A stretch of 64,000 nucleotides of DNA from Ptychodera flava. Lineage: Eukaryota; Hemichordata; Enteropneusta; Ptychoderidae. Positions 24,301 to 34,929 of this stretch are shown piece by piece; position 1 is the stretch's first letter, and every line of letters starts with the position of its first letter. The notes under the pieces are model-generated. The model was not told the DNA's origin and ran no database searches. It worked only from the letters and a program-made list of their open reading frames with translations. A program made the translations under genes and the position numbers. Location of the stretch: assembly GCF_041260155.1 (NCBI RefSeq), contig NC_091942.1, positions 16,859,501 through 16,923,500 on the forward strand, in the 5' to 3' direction.

Positions 24301-27300
24301 AATGATGATGATGCTGATATTGATGATGTTTTCTTCAACCATCTGTCAGCCAAGTAGACATTCACATGTAGGCTGACGGTATGTAAATGCAGCCATTCTG
24401 GACCACCCGTGTGGTTTTCTGATAAATAAACTCCCTTACAGTACATGTACGTGTAAGCAGTAAAATCATTGACCTACAAATACGAATAAAATTATGTGTG
24501 TGTACAAGAATCATATGCGAACTGAAACCTATGCAGGACTAGTGAATTTTTATGCAGGACTAGTAGATTATATTTTTCACTAGTCCTGGTCTAGCAGACT
24601 TTGCCCGGAAATTTTAACCCCTGCCTTTCGCGCTCGCCAAGGTCGTAAACTTGAGTGATATTTTGAAAGCCATGGCATCTGTGAGAATAAGAATTACTGT
24701 TTAGATTACTTCAAATATCTATTTATAAATATTCTAAATAACTCTGAATACTATGGCTATCCGTCACTAGCATGGTGAAAGCTACGTCCGCCGATGCCTT
24801 GGCATCGGTACAGCGCGAGACAATGATTGACACGTTCAGGTGTTTTTCGCAGAGCCGCACAACTTCTCGCCATCGGCTCAAAGTTGTACAGCTCCGCAAA
24901 AACACTCGTATACGATGACGTCAAACAGAGAAAAATACCATGGGATTATATATAGTCAAACCTGTCTTAGCGACCACCTGGATAGAGCGGCCACCCGTCT
25001 ATAACGGCCACTCCATTGCAATCCCGACGTAATTTCAATGTAATTGTACCTGGATAGAGCGGCCACCTGTCTAACGCGGCCAGCGGCCACCCTTTTTGTG
25101 TGTCTTTGGTCAGATGACACTGTGTATTACGGCCAGAAATATCTTGACTGCCCACCAAAGTGCCTTGTCGTACTCAAATTTTGAGTCATTTTAGGGAGTT
25201 TACATTGAATAGCCCATTGTATATATGCTTGTCCGACTCCACTGTCATTGTGTGTTCAGGACTAGGTGCTAACACGGTCCCTTTTGTGGAGGTACTGTGG
25301 TGCTAAGTAGCTGAAGATGAAATTACAAAAGAGGTGTGGGGAATCCGCCCCAGCAGTACCATACAACAGTCTCCAAAAATGCCCCCACTGACTAAAAAGT
25401 ATACCGACACAATAGTTTTCACCAGTTTAGGTAAATGAAATATCGAAATATTAAATCTTTCAAGTTTAATCATTCTTCGATCGTAGAGGTACACCACGAC
25501 GATGTTTTGATCAAAAATGCCGGAACTCTGATCGATACCTATCGAAACAGACAACTACCACTTCTACAAAAGACATGTACTTAGCATATTTCTAGAACCT
25601 TACGAAGCAAAATTTAAACTATATTTTCGCAAGAACATTCGGCGCGATCTAACTTTCTACAGTCGGCTTATGTGGGATCTACGGTAGCCATTGTTGTTTA
25701 TTGAAATGTTGTCGGTGATCTTGCTCACCATTGGTTGAAACTGGGGTACCCGCCCTCTCCAACAACATTTCTCTTCAATCCGTAAACAAAGAATATGGCG
25801 GTCGGACACGAGTGCCGTGCCCTGCGTGCCATGCACTCCAGAAGCGTACTGCGGGGGATATTACAGAAGCAAAAGTATTTTCAGTCATGTTTTGGAAAGG
25901 TCAAACTTGCTTTTCGAAAGCGAGAAGCGACTACCGCGTTGTTTCTTTCTTAGTGAAACGGTGAACGCAGAAGCCGGGTGCGACCAGCGGCAACTGTGTT
26001 CAATTGTGCCGTGTTTCAAACTTTCACACATTGTGGTGACGCTATGACGCTTTGTCGGCCTGAGACAAGAGAAGACGCGAGTCGGTCGGTTACCGTCAAA
26101 AGTTTTTGGAGGTGATTGACATTTGAGATAAATTCCAATGCAATATTCATGTATGATCGGTCGAATGTTCAAAAACCAACGGATCGATCTTAGCTACCAT
26201 CGATCTACCATTGCTATGAAAACAACGCAAAGTAGACTAAGGCAGACAAATCTCATTCTCAGTGACTTTTTGACAAATGAATTTTTTGTAGCATTGTGGT
26301 TGTCAGCATTGAATTTTCACGTTTTTCTTTTAAACACACTGTGAGGACATTTGTCAAACTACAGTACATTGTGATTTTTTAACACTGCATCTATTTACAT
26401 TTTTGGTCATTTTCTTCTTTTGCATGACTGTCAAAAAGTTACACAATAATACATTTCTTTTTTTTTGTACTGTATGAATTGTTTGTCTGAAATGCCTGTT
26501 AGAGCATTTCATTTTGTAAATCTGTCCCCTGCCAAACATCTTGATAACAAGTCGACAAGCCATATTTACTGATAACGAATAAATTATCCAACCTGTCTAT
26601 AAAGGCCACCTGTTTATAAAGGCTACTTTAGCAAAGTCCCTTGACTGGCCACTATATACAGGTTTGACTGTATAATAACAGTACTTACATCTTTTTCCTG
26701 CATTGTGCATTCTTTACAATAGTATGCATCTGAAACCCCTGGCCCTCCACATATCACACATCTTCCTTGGTATGAGCCATAGTTGCATTCGTCACAGATT
26801 CTAACCAAGGTGCAAGGACGTACATAGGAGTCGCATATCACACATTTCCCATCATCCTTTTCACAAAGTCTGCCAATAGCTGAATGAGGTAAAAAGGAAA
26901 GATATGCAATTAATGTTTGTTGTATGAAACAGAACTGTACATGTATTCAAAATATGATTGTCAGAGGGTAAATGTAAAGTCCCTCCACCTCTGGAGGTTC
27001 AAGTGAGAGTGTACTTCCAATCCAATGCTCTGTAACAAGGTTCCATACATTAAAGCCCCACTAGTTTTATCTTTCAGCATTATATTTTTTATTTTTACTT
27101 TCACGCTAAAATACGTTTGTGAGAATGAACTAATTTAGGTGTGTGGATACACTTATTATTAGCTCAGGGGTTTCGTTACCCACTGGGACTGGCAATTTTG
27201 AACAAGGTAAAGACTACACTGCGATTAAATGTTTGCCAAAACATTAAAATCGTAGCTCCATGCGGAAAAGCAAAATAGCATCAATGACACTTTCCTCACA

Positions 27301-29998
27301 TTTGGTTACATGTAGCAAGCCAGAATGAGTGTATACATGATATTTAGTAGCTTCTGTGGGCCTTAGCTTGTGATATTCATAGTCAAGTGAATTTGAACAA
27401 ATTTTGATGCACCGTCCATTGAAGTACGAAATGGTTGGCAACCGGTGATCACACACACTTATACAATACTATGTAGTTAGTTAATTCAATTTAGTTCGGC
27501 TGACTGAATCCGAAATTTCAGTGTCTATTACATCGTTACCAGGACTCTCACTAGCTTACGTCAACATTGCGTTGTTTGAACGATCATCCACACTCATCGA
27601 CGACGCCCGCGGCCCTGCATAGCTGTCCCGAGGGACTCATCAGCCTGATTAACTTTCTTTACCAATGTATTTCAAAATACTTGGCTGATCATTTAGTTTC
27701 CTTTTTCTGAAGTTTTCTGGCTTACACATCGTGAAAAGCAGCGTATATGGTATTCAAATAATCATGCTCATCTATGGAACTATGGACAACTTTTCCACTA
27801 CGTCTCAGTCACATGTCATTTGCATATTACGAACGGTTGTCAATGTTTTCCGAGGTTACCTATCCGAGGTAACCGGATATGCAACCTGTGCTCACTATAC
27901 TCCGTTGCATGCCAAGCTCGTTCCAGTTCTAACTTGGGATTTTTACCTTTTAGATCAGTTTTACTCAAAATTTCTCACTCTTTTCTGTAATTTGTAATTC
28001 TGTTACATGTCTATTTCAAAGATTGGCTTCCATCACAGTGCCTCTACATTCAAATCACCGGCTGCTGTTGTAAGAAAGTAGTCATGAAATTTTCATGTTG
28101 AAAGCCGGTGTTGAAAGGCGGGTTCCGTTGGAAATCGCAATGGAATATGCCAAGATTGACTTAGACCAAAAACGATAGCAGAAATTCAGAGATGTACTGA
28201 AAGCCATACATCGTTGCTGGTTTATACTATGAGGGAATGAGGGAAATCGGTCCCCGAACTCGGCGATACGTGCGGCCATTCTGTTTCCCAACTACCTACA
28301 GTAGGGTTGACAAGATGAGAGGCCCTCCTATCCTTAACAATGGGGCTGACACGAAAACTGAGAGTGAATGCTCAAAATCGAAGGCTTAAAGTGGGGCTCA
28401 GGTAGTGATAAGTTGTACAAATTCACCTTAAGTATGCAACAGTTGTGCACATTTATGTCTGTGAACAAGGTAATGGCGACAAAATCTTGAAGTTTACGAA
28501 CACACTTTGTCAACAAACGTCAGAGGGGACGCCATCTTGGAAGTCGTCTACTCGCACGCGAACGGCCGTAATGAGAGATCGCGTGAACGGAAATAGTTGC
28601 ATTTCACAGTGAATGTTGTGAAGACTAGGAAATCAAGATGAGTGCAAAAATTTCCCAAAAACGTCTTTTTTCTTCCGAGAGACTGCTGACGAAATTTTTA
28701 CTTTGAAATGTCTATGACTTTTGGCTTGTTTACCAAGAAGGGAAGGAATGGCCGCGGGCAAATGTACCTTAGATATTTTTCTACTTGTTCTGTGCTCTAA
28801 AAGGGCTCAAATATGCAGCGCAAATTAGCGCCCACGGTTTTCCCAAAGCAGGAAGTAACGTTCGCAATAGTGCCGTACCTGAACAATGTGCTTTTTCACC
28901 CGTGTGCAGTTGTCATTGACCGGAACACAAAGGTCAGCGTGAGGACAATCTTCCATTTTCTTTCACTGGACTTAAAACCTACACAATATTCTCACAGAAA
29001 TAATTTGGAAACTATAAATGCACCTTTCACTGGACTCATTATTGTACAGTTAGTCATCTATGAGCCATTTTAACCATATTGGGTCCGATTTTTGGCCACA
29101 CTGTCTCATTATTCCTCATTACTTACACAATTCTCAGGGAAAGAATTTGGAAATGTAGATTTTCCAGACGCTGCCAAATTGTGATTATGCTAATTAGCCA
29201 AATTATTTTTTTAGATTTGGACTTCATACCAACACTTTCAACAGGTGCCATCAATACTTGGCAACAGATTTCAGTTTTAAAAATCGTCCGGTCACCCTAC
29301 CTACAGTGTATCTCTATTGCATACCACAGCGGCCATCGCCATGTATCGAACCACAAACGACTGTGGTTTAATTGAATACAGTAACTTTTCTAAGGGATTC
29401 GAACTCACAACCTATGGCATCCAGTCACCTGGCGAAGACATCACGGTCGAGAAAGGTCAGTCAGCCAGACCACAGCCCCTCAGCCAGTCCACAAACCCTG
29501 GTTATGAGCTAGGCTCGAATCGTGTGAACCCTGCACACTTCCGTATATTCAGGCAAGGGTGATAAGCGGAGGCCCTAGGTGTAATGTATGTTTGCCAACA
29601 ACCAACGTCAACGACGTTGCCTATATTGTGCGCCCACGGCGCAGGACCTCGCTCTTTAAAAGCATGGGTCAGGCGTCGCATCGTCTTGCCAGGAAATTTA
29701 CTTACTAGATTAAAATTTCGATGAAAAACAAAAGGCTATGACATCTTCATAATCCTCTTACAGACTCGGATCGAGTCCCTTACCAGCTTACCTTTTAAAG
29801 GCGACGCAAACAAAATCGTTTATTGCCGCTGTATGGTTCTCATCAGCCTGATTTTCATCATCGCACTGTAACCTAGGGCTTGGAAGTTTAGGAAAGTGTA
29901 AGACACAACATGTGCAGTTGAAAGACTTTAAAATAAAAATACTTGCCTACGCCGGGTTGCTTCCGACAAAAGATCAAGTCTGGATGATGCTTTGCCAT
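18368..29998 (-). CDS. PHF5A: PHF5A paralogue (tandem copy) with C26D change and GC-AG intron 1
   Basis: Exons (minus): 29947-29998 (ATG 29998-29996), 26689-26879 and 18368-18457 (TGA 18370-18368), identical in length and phase to the first copy (52+191+90 nt, 110 codons). The frame is open throughout. Two amino-acid differences from the first copy are visible: residue 26 is Asp (GAT) instead of Cys (TGT), giving LCEKDDGKC, and residue 77 is Met instead of Ile. Cys26 belongs to the CxxC pair C23/C26, a zinc ligand in the family, so this finger should be weakened or lost. The intron-1 donor reads AG|GCAAGT, a GC-AG intron with otherwise ideal consensus; intron 2 keeps GTAAGT. Intron 1 (3.1 kb) and intron 2 (8.2 kb) are far longer than in the first copy because of insertions. 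It could be a functional divergent paralogue or a gene in early decay; the sequence alone does not decide. Confidence 0.9.
18965..19240. mobile_element. TTAA-flanked MITE, 276 bp (Kolobok/piggyBac-like target)
   Basis: The 48 bp terminal inverted repeats begin AGGGACAAAGTCA and end GATACGAGACAC, with two mismatches. TTAA lies on both sides (18961-18964 and 19241-19244). A small central palindrome surrounds AATGGTGATGACCATT. Starting with AGGG rather than CCC favours a Kolobok-type source over piggyBac. There is no coding capacity. Confidence 0.88.
19974..20116. mobile_element. Short TTAA-associated dispersed repeat, copy 1
   Basis: About 143 bp present in duplication copy B but absent from copy A, which reads straight from GTAGTTAA to ATGTGTATT (near 7650). 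The left flank is TTAA (19970-19973). The right flank is TTCA, one base off TTAA. A reverse-complement relative lies at 29659-29794, sharing TGTAAGAGGATTATGAAG and GTAAATTTCCTG. Confidence 0.75.
20473..20767. repeat. Tandem duplication of a ~147 bp unit (two copies)
   Basis: The copies at 20473-20619 and 20620-20767 both start AGCTGTAGGGCAACCG and both end GGTACCGTTCATAC. They share GTGACGTAGAACAGGATGG and differ at scattered positions. Confidence 0.9.
20768..21502. other. CpG-richer stretch without a recognised gene
   Basis: This stretch lies between the 147 bp tandem repeat and the hAT element, inside intron 2 of the second PHF5A copy. It is richer in CG dinucleotides than its surroundings. 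A short frame ending at a GTAAGT near 21066 is the only exon-like signal, and I could not support it further. Confidence 0.35.
21503..24623 (+). mobile_element. hAT-superfamily DNA transposon, 3.1 kb
   Basis: The 18 bp perfect terminal inverted repeats are CAGGGGTTAAAATTTCCG (21503-21520 and 24606-24623). CCTTTCG directly abuts both ends (21496-21502 and 24624-24630), a 7 bp identical duplication that becomes 8 bp if the terminal C is counted; hAT elements make 8 bp. The subterminal regions on both sides are rich in CTAG-containing motifs such as GGTCTAG and ACTAGTCC, plausible transposase sites. The transposase remains lie at 21876-24357. It sits in intron 2 of the second PHF5A copy, in opposite orientation to that gene. 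Confidence 0.93.
21876..24357 (+). pseudogene. hAT transposase, frame-disrupted
   Basis: Order of parts: an N-terminal variable region (21876-22300); a BED/TTF-like zinc finger ([10 protein letters not shown] near 22314, with SHEKTVEH near 22400); a catalytic RNase H-like region with [14 protein letters not shown] (about 22793) and [14 protein letters not shown] (about 23027); an insertion domain; and the C-terminal hAT dimerisation motif [14 protein letters not shown] (about 24080). Reading shifts between all three plus frames: frame 3 at 21876-22300, the zinc finger in another frame, frame 3 again at 22476-23015, frame 2 at 23012-23338 and frame 1 at 23281-24357. At least four disruptions are therefore present and no intact protein can be made unless introns are involved, which the junctions do not suggest. 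The layout resembles the hAT transposases from which ZNF862-like host proteins derive. The last 358 codons are open and include the dimerisation domain. Confidence 0.88.
24953..26670. mobile_element. pogo/Tigger-like non-autonomous element, ~1.7 kb
   Basis: The left end begins TAGTCAAACCTGTCTTAGCG and the right end, read inward, begins CAGTCAAACCTGTATATAG. Both are followed by GGCCAC-containing sequence and each is flanked by TA (24951-24952 and 26671-26672). The consensus start CAGTCAAACC and TA target are typical of Tigger/pogo elements. The left end repeats TGGATAGAGCGGCCACC twice (about 24981 and 25052). No transposase frame is visible. Its right end lies only 16 bp from the 3' edge of PHF5A-copy exon 2, so it supplies sequence right behind that exon's donor. 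Confidence 0.78.
27031..29300. other. Intron 1 of second PHF5A copy, extra sequence of unknown origin
   Basis: Copy A has only about 0.8 kb of intron 1; this copy has 3.1 kb. The extra part has no frame, TIR pair or tandem repeat that I could define, though its start follows a block still shared with copy A (about 26880-27030). Confidence 0.45.
29394..29500 (-). mobile_element. Possible tRNA-derived SINE fragment
   Basis: On the minus strand GAGTTCGAATCCC (29406-29394) matches the RNA polymerase III B box. About 60 bases upstream TGGCTGACTGACC is an imperfect A box. The surrounding 29320-29600 sequence differs in base usage from the intron. No tail or target duplication was found. Confidence 0.3.
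29659..29794. mobile_element. Short TTAA-associated dispersed repeat, copy 2 (inverted)
   Basis: Reverse-complement relative of 19974-20116, flanked by TTAA on both sides (29655-29658 and 29795-29798). It is about 136 bp. It starts AAGCATGGGTCAGGCG on the plus strand and ends CAGCTTACCTT. The two copies together support a mobile TTAA-targeting repeat. Confidence 0.75.
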
Positions 29999-31202
29999 TT
30001 TGAACGACGTGCCCTCATGACGTGACCTCGACGTTGTAACGCCCTCTGTGGTAACAATGAGCAAAAACAGGTAAACGCTGAGGGCGCTGCACAGAACGAC
30101 TTTCTTTCAAAATTTACAGTTGTAAACACAGCAGAGGGGATAGTATATGTCTATTAGGCAAGAAAGAAAAAATAAATTGTTCATCGGAATCACCGCTTCT
30201 ACTTTGCCCGATTTGGATTTTCTTGATTTTGGCAAATTCTACTTGAGGTTGTATAAACGGTGTGTAGAAAGAGTGTCTCTCAAAGATAGAACAAAAATAC
30301 TGAAAAAAACACGTCAAAATTAACCGCTAAATGAACTATATCTCGCCAACAAAGTTAGCACCTCGTCTGAACAACGTTATCAATACTCATAGAAAACAGC
30401 GCACATGCGCAATACACTCCCAAGTTTTTTCACCGCGGGATACTTCTCGTTCGGCATAAGTGAGGTGACGAGATTGTGGTACAGGTCTCCTGAGTAACAA
30501 TTCATGGGTATTGTTTTGAGGTTATTTTGAGGTTGCGTTTTGTTAGTGGTACATGGTAGATATCAAAAGTACAACTGTATATTATCATCAAAGAAAGCAC
30601 CCAGCCTCGCCAACGGGAGACAACTTAGTCGCTTCAAGTGAGAGCCTTTTCTTAAAACAAGGTGAGTTCGCTCAAATGAAGTTTGCAAGCATAGAAACTG
30701 CACCTTTTCATAAGCCTTGCCCTATTGGAGTTCTGATAACCTTTTGCACTTCCCCATTTCGCTTTCTATAAATATATCCCATACATTTCTATTGCTGGTA
30801 AGTTGATTTTTAATGTTAGTCAGAGCCTTTTGTTTGATAACGAGTTTAAACTGTACATTCCTGTAAGAGAGTGCATTCATATGGAATTCTTTCAAATCGT
30901 CAACAGGTGTCAAAATGGAATTTTCACACTTAAAAATACCATACATCGCAAGCTATTAAGTACTAGTAATTATTATACACCTACTGCCGTAACCTATGGG
31001 AGTTTGACCGTCCAATAACTTTCCGTATTTTGTATAGTACGCGGAGTCCCGAATACGGGAGACGCGCGACGCGCAATTTTCAGGGGTTTGTAGCAATTTT
31101 ATTTCAACAATCGCGCGCGTTCCACTCAAATCGCGCGTGCCGCATCCCTCAAAACTTACCATAGAATTAGTTCATACGGACGATTAATGGAGGAAGGTGT
31201 AT

Positions 31203-31349
31203 AATACAAGGGTTATACACAAAATACGGCCCTGTATGGACTCGGGCTCAGTGAGTGACGTATTGGACTCGCCTTCGGCTCGTCCAATACGTCACTCACT
31301 GCACAAGCCCTCGTCCATACAGGGCCGTATTTGTGAATAACCCTATATT
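31203..31349. repeat. Long near-perfect palindrome, ~70 bp stem
   Basis: Arms 31203-31272 and 31276-31349 pair around a tiny loop (GCCTTCGGC). Shared blocks include ATACGGCCCTGTATGGAC and GTGACGTATTGGAC. It is a foldback repeat with GC-rich centre, and the DNA could extrude as a cruciform. Confidence 0.9.
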
Positions 31350-33670
31350 ATTAACTGACAGTAAACTTGCCTTTCACTGTTATTACATTTAGCAGCAGAC
31401 ATAGCTTGTATAAGGGCATACAGGGTAACGTTCTATTTAGTTACAGCAATAGGGATTTTAGTATCATGACTCATGGTATTTCTCATGGTAACATACATTA
31501 AAATAATTTATATTTTTGTTCTTTTTTTTCATATTTTGTTCACCTTGGTGATCCGAAATGAATGAGACTTTGGGGTAAAATGTAATGTTTTGGATAAGAA
31601 AAGCAAGCTATGTCAAATTTATGTAAAGTTTAGTTCTGTTGCAACTCTAGAGGGAAAATTATTTTTTCAGTCTGCAACTTATGAACGAACATGAAAATTA
31701 TCTCTGTATGTTACAAAACAAATCCACTTAAATTGTGAACCAGAAAAGACTAGTTAAATTTTAAGAGGTCAATATTGTGTCCCCTTAGTGGCATTCTGGC
31801 TCAATTTAACACAGGAGAACTAAGAACAATTTGAACAATACTAGAATTCGAACACTGTATAGTTGTTTCGAACTATGCTATAGACGGATTTTATTCGTCA
31901 ATGAACTTAGGACTTTTGTTGTTGTTTATTTAATCGGCGCGATTTTAACTTGACGTTTCAACAAGCTTAGGGCTTGCGTTTGAGGGAATATTTGGGTGTT
32001 TTAACATCGAAACCTTTAATCTTTTAACATATTTTCCCAGAGGAAAATGCGTAATGACCATGAGTACAAGTTGAACCAATCACAAGAGAGAAAGACGAAC
32101 AAAAGAATGATCTTTATAAGATTCTATGAAATTAATAACCATTGAATACAGAAGGCAATGTGCGCTGATAAGTAATGCAAAAAAAATGTTTCTCGTCCTT
32201 TGGTGGATTAAAAAAATGATACTATCATGCGAATTTCTTTTTTTTTTCCTGTGTTTTGCTTTTTGAAAAAAATGACCCAACCCCTGTTTTGGTGAATTCA
32301 AACATGGCCGCTGGAAAGTAAAATTGCTGCCATGAAAAGAAACAAACATAACCTGAGAAACATTTCTGAACATTTATCAAACTGATCCATAACATAAATT
32401 CATATGTAGATGTTATGTTCTGCTTGTTCCATTTTCACGTTGACTGTACATTAGTGCAGATACGTATCCTGGCATTGAAACCCCGGACTTCAAAAAAAGT
32501 TGCCAAGCGCATGTTTTCACATGACGCGCGTGATGACGGGAAACAAAACACTTTTTTTTCGCCTAAGTATTGAATTCCTCATTTTGAAGGTCAGGAAGCG
32601 AGAGCAACCGATCGCGAATTTACAATGTGACCGAAACAAAAGTAAGAAAATGAGAACGAGTTCCTGTTTCGTGACCAAGGTGATAATAAAGTATATATTG
32701 CATATAATTCATTGTGGCAGGTGATCTATTATTAAGAGCATAGGGTTGAAGTAGAGCTGTAAAAGGCTGACAGTGTTAAATCAACTTTTATGCGAGGACA
32801 AAATCAACGGAAGAAGGGCTGGTCCGTCGGTGGAGATTTGGTGTCATGCAATCGTACGTTGAGGGGATTGCAATTCCATTTATAATATTTACATGGCGCG
32901 GCGATCATAATTGTCAGTCACTGAGAAGAGAAGAGTCAATTTTCATTCAAGCATTCAATATAAGGTCGGTATTACCATGTATAATAGTCCATGAAAACCA
33001 CAAAGATATGCACAAATGGTCAGCATATTTCAAAACTGGACAGGTTATTACTGCTCACTGACTCTCCCTTCGGGGGAGTAGCTGGCGAGAGGAAGCCGGG
33101 ATACAGAAATAGAGTGGTGGCTCAAAGTCTTCAACGATAACACTGCTGATTTCTTATATATGCCTGTTACATATTGCCAGGTGTCCCTTCTTCCTCGGTA
33201 CTTGTAAATATACCATGAAAGTAAAATAAAAACTCGTGTCATCCTCTGTAGATGTGAATATTATGCGTGATCAGAGCCTCTCACACTGCTACGTCAATAT
33301 AATTATCATTTTATGGCTATGTTAATGACTTCTTGATTATTTTCACTTGGCGAAAGGTAACAAGAGCACATGCCAGGACGTGCATCTCGGCTGAAGCTCC
33401 CATTTACGTTCAGCCATGATTTAAATAAAAATGCGATGACTAGGACCTTGGCTAAGTCACTGCATGCAACTCTGGAAAATTACTATTTATTTTACTCTGT
33501 TCATCCGCCTTTTCTGTTCAAAACTTTCGGCCATGCGTTTTCTTCCTTTATTTATCTACACATTTTTATCAATGACTGTTCTCTATCACTGATATTAACT
33601 TTTCTTGCTTATGTACTTCTACACTTCAACCCTTACTACACCGCCATTAACACTACCACAGCTATCATCA
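31350..33670. other. Intergenic; no gene or repeat recognised
   Basis: AT-rich unique-looking sequence with short unrelated frames only. A short simple (ACT/ACA) tract at 33679-33716 begins the next feature. Confidence 0.4.
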
Positions 33671-33678
33671 TTATCTTC

Positions 33679-33716
33679 ATGACTACTACTACTACTACAA
33701 CAACAACAACTACTAC
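33679..33716. repeat. (ACT)n/(ACA)n microsatellite, landing site of the truncated LINE
   Basis: Six ACT units, then five ACA/CAA units, then ACTACT, ending where LINE homology starts at about 33717. Confidence 0.85.
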
Positions 33717-34683
33717 TGTAACATTCTACAGAGCACAATTATTTTCTGTGTAAAATAGAGAAAGGTGCAATTTACAAGTACTTGATAATGGTTCATCATT
33801 ATGCATGTTTACCAGACAGATTAGACACCATCTGGAGGGATATTTTGAGTATTCCACATTCCATTAAACCAAACTTTGCTTCATGTTATTGTGATCCCAT
33901 CATAAAGAAAGAAGGGGATTTACAATGGCGCATTATGCACGGAGCCTATCAAACTAGTTCTTTTTTGTTCCGTGCTGGTTTTCGTTCAGATGCAAACTGT
34001 TCTCTCTGTAATGACATTGATTCACTTTTACATACTTTCCTTGAGTGTCCAAACATTCAACCGCTTCTAGGTGTTACTTCCACTGTAACGTCTCGTTTAG
34101 TTTTACCTGGACAAGCTGTAAACATTGCATGGTTTTTCATTAATCCTCCTGTTAAAAACTCTGTATTTATTCATAGACGTGCAATGTCTCTGTTTGTTTA
34201 CATTTCTACAATGGCTAAGTTGTGTATACATTTAGCAAGAAGAAATGTGTTTAGGAACCAGGGTCCTGTTGATCCTTTGGACATATTTAAAACCAAGATT
34301 TTCTCCAGATTGAGACTTGAATTTGAGTATCATCGTCTTAATGAAAATTTACATTCTTTTAATATTATTTGGGCTTTTGATGATATTCTTTGTGACACTC
34401 ATGATGGTCAACTCAATTTTCACATTTAAGAATCTTCCCTGTTTTTTGTGCATCGCTAGGTTGTGTCACCTTTTTGAATTAATTTGTGATAGGTTTAAGA
34501 TATGTCTTTCTTGTTGACATTTACTTTTGTCATTCATGACGTTTTCTGTTCAATGCCGACCATCACTTTGTAGTGATTTTCTTTTATTTGTATCTTATAT
34601 TTCCTTTGGTTCCTGGCAATGTAAACATTTCATTTTACAGTTTTAGTATGTAGGGACCTGTGTGAAATAAAGATATTTGAAAA
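33717..34683 (+). mobile_element. 5'-truncated Tx1/L1-like LINE copy
   Basis: Matches the last ~960 bp of the full copy (39742-40709) at high identity by eye. It encodes 215 open codons (33782-34429) with the CSLCNDIDSLLHTFLEC zinc-knuckle-like motif and ends in a 3' UTR with GTGAAATAAAGATATTTG. The reading frame is uninterrupted to the stop, unlike the full copy, which has a one-base loss at the matching point near 40247. It lies between two (ACT)n tracts. Confidence 0.92.

Positions 34684-34721
<38 letters not shown>
34684..34721. repeat. (ACT)n tract between the two LINE copies
   Basis: Twelve ACT units separate the 3' end of the truncated copy from the 5' end of the full-length copy. It serves as both tail of one and target of the other. 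Confidence 0.9.
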
Positions 34722-34929
34722 GCATGTGTACACGTCGTGGTAGTGTGCTCTGAGTTTTGCTACAGTTTTGGAGTCCTTCAGTGTTTTCCGGACTTACATC
34801 GGTGTTTCATCTGATTTTGCTCCGGTTGTGGACTGCTGCTGTCAAGTTTTTTGTGTGTTTGAACTCTCGATTGAAGAGATTTTTACGGATTCCCTCAGTG
34901 GTTTCCGTGTGCTGTTTTCCTAGGCCAAG

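Larger units (their letters stand above)
11211..30140. repeat. Segmental duplication copy B (carries PHF5A paralogue, swollen by insertions)
   Basis: This is the second copy of the 3764-10505 unit, in the same orientation. It keeps all three PHF5A exons and the 5' flank but is almost three times longer. Most extra length is accounted for by insertions at 11411-15994, 17093-17983, 18965-19240, 19974-20116, 21503-24623 and 24953-26670, plus about 2.8 kb extra in intron 1. Confidence 0.85.

Noticed and set aside
25731-26172. Three overlapping short frames inside the Tigger-like element
   Set aside because: None shows the DDE or HTH features of a pogo transposase; they overlap in different frames and both strands.
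33370-33753. 127-codon frame running into Thr repeats
   Set aside because: The last third is the (ACT)n microsatellite and the start of the LINE fragment; the rest has no features.
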